DNA of 64,000 nucleotides from Alkalilacustris brevis (lineage in GTDB: Bacteria > Pseudomonadota > Alphaproteobacteria > Rhodobacterales > Rhodobacteraceae), in assembly GCF_003350345.1 (NCBI RefSeq), contig NZ_QNVJ01000084.1:1-64000 (forward strand), given 5' to 3'. The position numbers and the translations under genes are program-made. A model generated the notes under the pieces. It did no database searches. It was given only the letters and a program-made list of their open reading frames with translations, and was not told the origin of the DNA. How positions within the stretch are numbered: position 1 is the stretch's first letter; the number at the start of each line of letters is the position of its first letter. Positions 58,487-64,000 of the stretch are shown piece by piece.

Positions 58487-60064
58487 TCATTCATCGCGGA
58501 TAAGTCGGGACACGCCAAGCGCCGCGGCGGCCTTTTGCGTGATGCCCAGATAGTCGGCAAGCGTGACGGTGGCGGCCCGCGCAGAGGTGCCCGGGCCAAG
58601 CGTCCGAAAATGCGCAAAGCCCGCCTCGCGCAGGCGCTCTTCCTCGTGCCTGAGATCGTTGCGCAGCGCGGGCAGAAGCTGTTGCAGCATGTCTGGCGCG
58701 CTGTTCTCGCCGATCAGGCCGAGGCGGCGGGCATGGCCGGCGAGGAAGGCCTCGTCGGGGCGGGTTTCCAGATGCAGGATATTGCAATGGGCGCGATCGG
58801 CGCTGAAATCCTCGAACAGGTCGAAACTGCCCGGATCAAGGCAGATCAGCAGCCGGTCAGTGCCATGCACCTCGTAAAGTAGACGCAGGAGCGCCCGGCG
58901 GTGGCGCGTGCGCTTTTCGACGCTGGTTTCAATTCCCCCCAGGTCAGGCAGGGGCGTGTCAGCCTCGTTGAACAGGTAGCCCAGCGCCGGGATACCGGTT
59001 GCGCCCGCGATGCGCGCGGCAATCTCCTGGCCCAGATGCCATTTCTTGCTCGACAGGATCAGCAGCGTGCGCTCGCGCCCCAGCGAGGCTTCACGCTCCC
59101 AGAATCTGGGCGCCACACGCTGGCCCACGCGCCCCTTGCCCGCCAGATAGGCATAAAGCGCGCGCCCTTCGTCGGTGATGGTAAAATCATCGCGGTCGCT
59201 TGCATAGAGTGACCCAAGCCGCACCTTGAGTTCCGCCGCGCCGGGCGAAATCTTGCGCGCGAAAAGGTAGCCCTGCGAGAGCAGAAGATCGTAATGGTCG
59301 TTGTGAAAGGTGACCGGCATTCCGTAATCGGTGAACATCAGGAAGGTCAGCGTGCGGCTGCGGATCTCGGACTCGGGCACAAGGTGGCGCACCAGGGTCT
59401 GGAAGAAGGATTCGTCCGGAATCCATGTGGTGCGGAAAAAGCGCACCACATCGGGGCGCTCGCGGCAAAACGCCAGCACCTTCTCAAGCGTTGCGCGCCG
59501 CAGGCACCACCATTGCGAGCCGATCATGATCCGCAAATCCTCGGGCGGGCGGCGTGACAGGCCCAGCCTGCGCTGCAACTCGAGGCTGGCATAGAAGGCG
59601 CGCTTGTGGCGACGTTCATTGAAGTAATGGCGGTAGTGCAGCCGATCCTCGCGCATCCCGGTTCTGATCCAGCCGGAGGTATGGAAATCGACGCTTTCGA
59701 TATAGTCGGCCGGCTCGGCCTGCAGCAGGCGATGCGCATAACGGGCCGATTTGATCGGCATGCAGTCGCCCGAAATCATGTAGAAATGGCTGGCATCGGG
59801 AAAGGCGGCCAGCGCGCTCTGCGCCGCCTCAAGCGTGGCCCCGACCAGCGACCATTCCCCCCAGCCGCATTTTATCCGCCGCCGGGTGAAAACCACCCCC
59901 TCCTGCCCCGCGAGCGCAGCGTGCAGCCGCGCGTAATCGGCATGCGAAGCGCGGGCATCAAAATGGATCGCCACGCAATCGCCCGCCGCGACAAGCTGCC
60001 GTGCAAGGCCAATGATGCCCTCCGGATCCTTGTGGCACAGCAAGAGAAAGGCGATACGCGTCAT
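58487..60064 (-). CDS. Core-2/I-branching (GT14-type) glycosyltransferase
   Basis: 525 residues. The N-terminal part (TRIAFLLLCHKDPEG...VAIHFDARAS; then FYMISGDCMPIKSARYAH near 105-122, and GSQWWCLRR near 200) matches the GT14 branching beta-1,6-GlcNAc-transferase family. The last about 190 residues, starting near RERTLLILSSKKWHLGQEIA, form a second domain resembling the DUF5928 type, function unknown. It likely builds a surface glycan. ATG 60064 is used; ATG 60088 is an alternative. Divergent from a sulfotransferase. Confidence 0.8.
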   Translation of the reverse strand: MTRIAFLLLCHKDPEGIIGLARQLVAAGDCVAIHFDARASHADYARLHAALAGQEGVVFTRRRIKCGWGEWSLVGATLEAAQSALAAFPDASHFYMISGDCMPIKSARYAHRLLQAEPADYIESVDFHTSGWIRTGMREDRLHYRHYFNERRHKRAFYASLELQRRLGLSRRPPEDLRIMIGSQWWCLRRATLEKVLAFCRERPDVVRFFRTTWIPDESFFQTLVRHLVPESEIRSRTLTFLMFTDYGMPVTFHNDHYDLLLSQGYLFARKISPGAAELKVRLGSLYASDRDDFTITDEGRALYAYLAGKGRVGQRVAPRFWEREASLGRERTLLILSSKKWHLGQEIAARIAGATGIPALGYLFNEADTPLPDLGGIETSVEKRTRHRRALLRLLYEVHGTDRLLICLDPGSFDLFEDFSADRAHCNILHLETRPDEAFLAGHARRLGLIGENSAPDMLQQLLPALRNDLRHEEERLREAGFAHFRTLGPGTSARAATVTLADYLGITQKAAAALGVSRLIRDE

Positions 60065-60210
60065 TCCTGTGGCATTCCCCGTGGGCATGAAACTCGGGCC
60101 GCTTCTGTGTAACCCTGCCCGACAGCCGTTGAAAAGAGCGGGGTTCTTTGCTTACCTGCCCCGGCGCCCGGCACAGGGCGCTCCGCTTTCCCTGAAGGAG
60201 ACGCCTTGCG

Positions 60211-61017
60211 ATGAGTTTTCCCGGCACCTGGATGACCGAAAGCGGCAGCATGATCTACCGGGTGGTGCCCAAATGCGCCTGCTCGACCATCGGACAGATC
60301 ATGTATTACTCGGATCACGGCCGGTTTTTCGATGGCGACATCCACGACGCCACCGAAGGGCTGCACAAATGGGGGATCGAGGCCAGCCAGCCCACGATCA
60401 CGCAGGCCGTGCGGGCAGGCAAGACCTTCACATATACCTGCGTGCGCAACCCTTACGCGCGCATCCTGTCGTCGTTTTTCGACAAGATCTGCGGCATTCA
60501 GCGTAACGGGCGGCGCTATCGCGGCAACCTGGTGCCGCTGCTGATCCAGAAATACGGCATCGAGGTCGAGGGCGATTTCGACCAGATCGCTTCCTTCCGG
60601 CGGTTTCTGCTGTTTGCGCGCGACACCATCCGCTGGCGCAGACCGATGGACCCCGACATCCACTGGTCGGCCATGTCGAGCCATATCTCGACCTTCATCG
60701 CCAATGGCGGCCGCTACGACCACATCTTTTTTACCGAGCGCTTCAACGAAGGCATGCAAACGGTGCTGGAGGAGACCGAAACGCCGCATCAGGTCGATCT
60801 GGCGAATGTGCCGCGCTTCAACGAATCCGAAGGCCACGGGCCCAAGCGCGCGCATCCGGTCGAAGACTATTTCGACGACCTCGCGCTGCATCTGGTGAAC
60901 GAAATCTATCACCGCGACTTCGAGCTGTTCAAATACGATCGGCTCGATCCGTCGAACAAGATGCCGGTGGGCGAGATTGATCTTGACGAAGTGCACGCCA
61001 AGCTTGGCCCTGACTGA
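60211..61017 (+). CDS. Sulfotransferase family 2-like enzyme
   Basis: 268 residues. PAPS-binding motifs: 5'-phosphosulfate loop VVPKCACSTIGQ (18-29) and 3'-phosphate motif VRNPYARILSSFF (78-90). This pattern fits sulfotransferase family 2, related to carbohydrate sulfotransferases. It would transfer sulfate from PAPS to a glycan, perhaps the product of the divergent GT14 enzyme; that pairing is inference. GAAGGAG lies about ten bases before ATG 60211. Confidence 0.82.
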   Translation: MSFPGTWMTESGSMIYRVVPKCACSTIGQIMYYSDHGRFFDGDIHDATEGLHKWGIEASQPTITQAVRAGKTFTYTCVRNPYARILSSFFDKICGIQRNGRRYRGNLVPLLIQKYGIEVEGDFDQIASFRRFLLFARDTIRWRRPMDPDIHWSAMSSHISTFIANGGRYDHIFFTERFNEGMQTVLEETETPHQVDLANVPRFNESEGHGPKRAHPVEDYFDDLALHLVNEIYHRDFELFKYDRLDPSNKMPVGEIDLDEVHAKLGPD

Positions 61018-61059
61018 GGCATGCGCCGCCGCGGCCCGTCCGATCGGGTCGGGCCGCAA

Positions 61060-61500
61060 TCAGCGCTGCCCCGGGCCGAGGGCCAGGCCCGGATTTGCCG
61101 CACGCGCCGCACCGCCGCAATCGCCGGGGGCGTTGCCCCTTCCCGCAGCGGGGCAATCCCAGTTGTTGGGCTGGCTTCCCTGTTCATCACCGTTCGGAAC
61201 CTGATCCTCCGCGCCGGCATCGGGCTCCTGCTCGTCCTGGCCATCCTGCCCTTGCGACGGGGCATCACCGCCCACACGCTGCCCGTGATCAAGCTCCTGT
61301 GTGCTGATCTTGTCCGAGACCCCGCGCATGACGTTTGTGCTCAGGGATGTGAAGATGATCGCCGCCGCCAGGGCCAGCCCGATGATTCCCGCCGTCAGCA
61401 CAACAAAATCGACCGAAGCCGCACCAGCCTCGCCCAGCAAAAAGCGACGCGCCCGGCATGGCGCGGGGTATTGCTGGCAGGTTCTGGGTAAATCGTTCAT
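61060..61500 (-). CDS. Pilin-like membrane protein with acidic tail
   Basis: 146 residues. GEAGAASVDFVVLTAGIIGLALAAAIIFTSL (from 23, split around the membrane helix at 29-52) resembles the Flp/type IVb pilin N terminus. The C-terminal tail is Gln/Asp/Gly-rich without clear fold. GGAGG lies nine bases before ATG 61500; ATG 61509 abuts that SD and is rejected. It directly follows a longer protein with a similar N terminus, so the two are probably one operon. No pilus assembly genes are present. Confidence 0.68.
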   Translation of the reverse strand: MNDLPRTCQQYPAPCRARRFLLGEAGAASVDFVVLTAGIIGLALAAAIIFTSLSTNVMRGVSDKISTQELDHGQRVGGDAPSQGQDGQDEQEPDAGAEDQVPNGDEQGSQPNNWDCPAAGRGNAPGDCGGAARAANPGLALGPGQR

Positions 61501-61531
61501 CTTCGCCATCCTCCGGCGTGATCGCGGATGC

Positions 61532-62443
61532 CTAGCAGCCGGCGGGCGGGGTGCCCCAGTTGTCAGGCCAGGCCGGGCGCGTCACTTCCCATATGCCGAC
61601 CAGCCCGCTGTCTAGTTCGATAACCACCGTGGCGGTGCTGCCGCAAGGCGGGGTCGGAATCAGGAGATTCGTGCCCGAGGAAGGGATTTGCCCTGACGCG
61701 GCGCGCCCGTTGAGCGTTTGCAGGGTGGCCCCCTCATAGCCTGAAAGGGTGAAATCCACCGGCCCATTGGCCGGGATATCGCCAGGAAGGCTCAGCCAGT
61801 CAGAGACGACCGTATCGCCCCAACCGGCTGTGAGGGTCTGCGGGGCAATCACGAAATCGGCATTGACCGGAGGGGTGTTTCCGTTGCCGCCTGCGTTGCC
61901 GTTGCCGCTGCCATTGCCGTTGCCGCCAGCGTTACCGTTGCCGTTTCCGCCAGCATTGCCGTTGCCACCGGCGTTATCATTACCGCCCGGATTCCCGCCG
62001 CCGGGGTTGTCATCACCGCCGCCGGGATTGTTCGTTCCAGTGCCGCCGGGGGTATCGCCCGCGTTGTTGTTGCCGCTTCCCTGCCCCGGATTGGTGTCAT
62101 CGCCCAGCCCCGAACAAGATTGCCCCGGTCCGCCACAGGGGTTGCCGCCGCCATTGCCATTTCCGGGCACGAAATCGCCCGCGCCGCCCGATGGCGGCTG
62201 CGACCCGGCATTACCGCTGCCTCCACTGGACGGCGGCGGAGTTGCTTCGGCGAAGCCGGCGGCCGACTTGAAATCGAATTCTCCCGCGGTAGTGCCGATC
62301 TCTTCGCCGCCCAGCTTGACCGCCGAGATGATCCCGCCCGTAACCACAAAGGCCAGCATGAGCACCCCGGACAATACGACCACCCAGTCGCTCGTGACGG
62401 CGCCGGACTCGTCTTTCAGAAATCTTGTCCGTTTTTCGTGCAT
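61532..62443 (-). CDS. Pilin-like protein with Gly/Asn-rich stalk and C-terminal domain
   Basis: 303 residues. The N terminus KRTRFLKDESGAVTSDWVVV leads into one membrane helix (19-40), like Flp pilins. Residues 70-191 are low in complexity, dominated by Gly, Asn and Pro with GNGNAGGNGN-type repeats. Residues 192-303 form a predicted beta-rich domain (VIAPQTLTAGWGDTVVSDW... GIWEVTRPAWPDN) with two cysteines. Likely anchored in the membrane with an extended surface head. ATG 62443 is chosen because it precedes the pilin-like segment directly. Confidence 0.68.
   Translation of the reverse strand: MHEKRTRFLKDESGAVTSDWVVVLSGVLMLAFVVTGGIISAVKLGGEEIGTTAGEFDFKSAAGFAEATPPPSSGGSGNAGSQPPSGGAGDFVPGNGNGGGNPCGGPGQSCSGLGDDTNPGQGSGNNNAGDTPGGTGTNNPGGGDDNPGGGNPGGNDNAGGNGNAGGNGNGNAGGNGNGSGNGNAGGNGNTPPVNADFVIAPQTLTAGWGDTVVSDWLSLPGDIPANGPVDFTLSGYEGATLQTLNGRAASGQIPSSGTNLLIPTPPCGSTATVVIELDSGLVGIWEVTRPAWPDNWGTPPAGC
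61874..61993 (-). repeat. Gly-Asn coding repeat
   Basis: This segment encodes residues 151-190 of the stalk, with recurring units meaning GNGNAGGN in slightly varying codons. Such repeats can change length by slippage or recombination. Copies are not identical at the DNA level. Confidence 0.8.
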
Positions 62444-62586
62444 GGCCGGGCTGCCCTGTGGTTCTTTCCAGCCTGCGTTCTTGCTGCCGATTGCGCCAAT
62501 CGCAGGGAAAGCCTGTGACCATTTCTTAACCACCTGCCGTAATATCGCCGCAGTTGGCCCCGCCACGCAGACCAGCGTGCCGGCTT

Positions 62587-62898
62587 TCAGCGGTCGGGAA
62601 GCTCGATAGTCAGGATCAGTGTGCTGAGGCTCTTGCCGTGCTTGTCCTGCGCCAGCGAGCGCGTGACACCACCGCCCAGCGCGCCCTCGATCACGAAGTT
62701 CAGCGCGCGCAACTTCGGCAGCACATAGCGACGCACCGGGCCGGCGGTGATATGGCCATAGGCCCGCGCCACGCGCCCGGCGGTCAGTTCGCGCTCCAGA
62801 ATCTCCCAGGCGCGCGCGTCATAGGCGATGACCGACACGTTCGAGGTGTTCCCCTTGTCGCCCGCGCGCGAATGGCCAAGATCGTAGACACGCACCAT
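62587..62898 (-). CDS. AtuA-related small protein
   Basis: 103 residues starting VRVYDLGHSRAGDKGNTSNVS, with GPVRRYVLPKLRALNFVIEGALGGG. This is the short companion or C-terminal part of AtuA-type proteins. It begins three bases after the AtuA gene stop, on the same strand, so the two are one operon and may form one enzyme. Substrate unknown in this organism. Confidence 0.82.
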   Translation of the reverse strand: MVRVYDLGHSRAGDKGNTSNVSVIAYDARAWEILERELTAGRVARAYGHITAGPVRRYVLPKLRALNFVIEGALGGGVTRSLAQDKHGKSLSTLILTIELPDR

Positions 62899-62901
62899 CG
62901 G

Positions 62902-64000
62902 CTAACCCTCCTGCCCGTCATGCAGATGCACCTGCGGCCGGACCAGATCACGCGGGATCAGCGCCGAGGCCACCGCCAGCACCTTGCGCACCGCCGGGTC
63001 CGAGCCGCCACCGCCCCCGGCCGGGCCGTTCACATGCATGGCACGGATTTCGGTGCCCACGGCGCGGGCGGCCGCGGCACTGCCGCAGCGCGCAGCGATG
63101 CGCAGGCGCACCTCATAGGGTTCGGGGCGGCCCGCGCCCATGCCATGCAGGCTGGACATGCCGATCAGATCAGTCCGCATTTCGGAATAATGGTGCCCGT
63201 TGCGCGCCAGCCGGGCGCGCACCACTTCGGCGGCAAGCTCTGCACGCGCCACGGCATTGATGCCCGCGTAGCTCACCTCGCCCTCGCCAATATAGCCATC
63301 GTGATACCCGATCGTGACCTTGTAGCTGCTAGTGGGCGGGGCGGCGCGGGCGCCGGTGGCACAGATACGGTTCACGCCATCAGGCGCAAAGCCGACATCG
63401 GTGACATCGAGCACGCAATCGGGGGTCAGGTAGCCCGCCGGGTCGTGCATCTCGTAGAGCAGTTGCTCAGTGCAGGTGGCGGCGTCCACGCGCCCGCCGG
63501 TTCCCGCAAGCTTGGTGATGACCACGCGGCCATCGGCGCCGATCTCGCCGATCGGGTTGCCCAGGTCTTCGAGGCCCGGCACCTCCTTGATGCCGGGATC
63601 GGCGAAACAGCCGCCCGAAACCTGGGTGGAACATTCCAGCAAATGCCCGGCGAGCGTTCCGGCGGCGATGCGCGGCCAGTCGTCAGCGGCCCAGCCGTGG
63701 TGATGGACCATGGGCGCCAGAAACAGCGACGGATCGGCCACACGGCCCGTTATGACCACCTGCGCGCCGGTTTCCAGCGCCGCGACAATCGGGCCCGCCC
63801 CCAGATAGGCATTGGCCGAAACCATCTGCGGCAGGATCGCCTCAATCGGCCGGCCATCTTCCAGCACCAGATCGGGGCGCGCGCGCAGCAGATCGGCCAC
63901 GTCGTCGCCCGCGACCGTGGCAACCGACAAGGGGCCAAGGCCCGCCGCCTGCGCAACCGCCTGCGTGGCGCGCGCGGCGGCCAGGGGGTTGGCCGCACCC
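62902..64000 (-). CDS. Acyclic terpene utilisation AtuA-family protein, partial
   Basis: At least 366 residues; the reading frame stays open to the window edge, so the N terminus is missing. GAANPLAAARATQAVAQAAG at the edge, then VSANAYLGAGPIVAALETGAQVVITGRVADPSLFLAP (in two parts near the start) are typical of AtuA (DUF1446). In Pseudomonas, atu genes serve citronellol and geraniol degradation; homologues elsewhere occur in other acyl-CoA pathways, so the role here is open. Confidence 0.85.
   Translation of the reverse strand, partial: GAANPLAAARATQAVAQAAGLGPLSVATVAGDDVADLLRARPDLVLEDGRPIEAILPQMVSANAYLGAGPIVAALETGAQVVITGRVADPSLFLAPMVHHHGWAADDWPRIAAGTLAGHLLECSTQVSGGCFADPGIKEVPGLEDLGNPIGEIGADGRVVITKLAGTGGRVDAATCTEQLLYEMHDPAGYLTPDCVLDVTDVGFAPDGVNRICATGARAAPPTSSYKVTIGYHDGYIGEGEVSYAGINAVARAELAAEVVRARLARNGHHYSEMRTDLIGMSSLHGMGAGRPEPYEVRLRIAARCGSAAAARAVGTEIRAMHVNGPAGGGGGSDPAVRKVLAVASALIPRDLVRPQVHLHDGQEG

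Noticed and set aside
61874-61993. CRISPR or minisatellite array
   Set aside because: The repetition is in-frame Gly/Asn coding with variable codons and no regular spacers.

Overview
The window looks like a chromosomal segment of a GC-rich alphaproteobacterium of the Rhodobacterales (Rhodobacter/Roseobacter group). This rests on family content and gene order: a pccR-pccB-pccA-mcm propionyl-CoA block, a choline uptake and oxidation regulon (choXWV/betI/betB/betA), glcDEF, DUF1285, DUF6497, a PolA with a clear 3'-5' exonuclease motif and a zf-CHCC protein. No rRNA, tRNA, CRISPR array, prophage or insertion sequence was recognised. It reads as core chromosome with a few accessory surface genes at the right end.

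Layout. 0.3-12.7 kb: mechanosensitive channel; metR/metF divergent pair with an operator candidate; an ornithine-type decarboxylase divergent from an Lrp/AsnC regulator across a 29-bp perfect palindrome; a membrane-thioredoxin fusion; metG; an alpha/beta hydrolase; a dihaem cytochrome c; yebC; a PagL-like lipid A deacylase. 12.8-21.4 kb: an AtoE-type fatty acid transporter, then the choline regulon. choX-choW-choV imports choline and betB/betA oxidise it to glycine betaine; BetI sits in the middle with a BetI-box-like site in the choX-betI spacer. 21.5-22.9 kb: secreted nuclease and hemerythrin. 23.0-34.7 kb: propionyl-CoA assimilation, with PccR-type TTTGCAAA sites before both pccR and pccB, an MFS exporter between them, and five small or lipoprotein genes between pccB and pccA.

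34.8-40.4 kb: DjlA-like J-protein, an EEP-family hydrolase, MgtE, Hsp20 and a secreted serine protease. 40.5-52.3 kb: glycolate oxidase genes glcF/glcE (minus) and glcD (plus), separated by a MoxR-DUF58-BatA/DUF4159-membrane protein operon and DUF1285. 52.4-58.5 kb: DUF2798, PhzF, an orphan ABC ATPase, a zinc-finger protein, polA and a HIT protein. 58.5-62.4 kb: a GT14-like glycosyltransferase, a sulfotransferase and two pilin-like membrane proteins, one with a long Gly/Asn-rich linker. 62.6-64.0 kb: an AtuA pair cut by the window edge.

The most distinctive unexplained signal is a 24-bp interspersed motif, GAGGATATTT-N4-CACAGTGAAG. It occurs at four distant intergenic positions, with both 10-base halves nearly invariant and a freely varying 4-base spacer. 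No clearly new defence or mobile system was found. All family assignments are from reading the sequence by eye; none was checked by a search.
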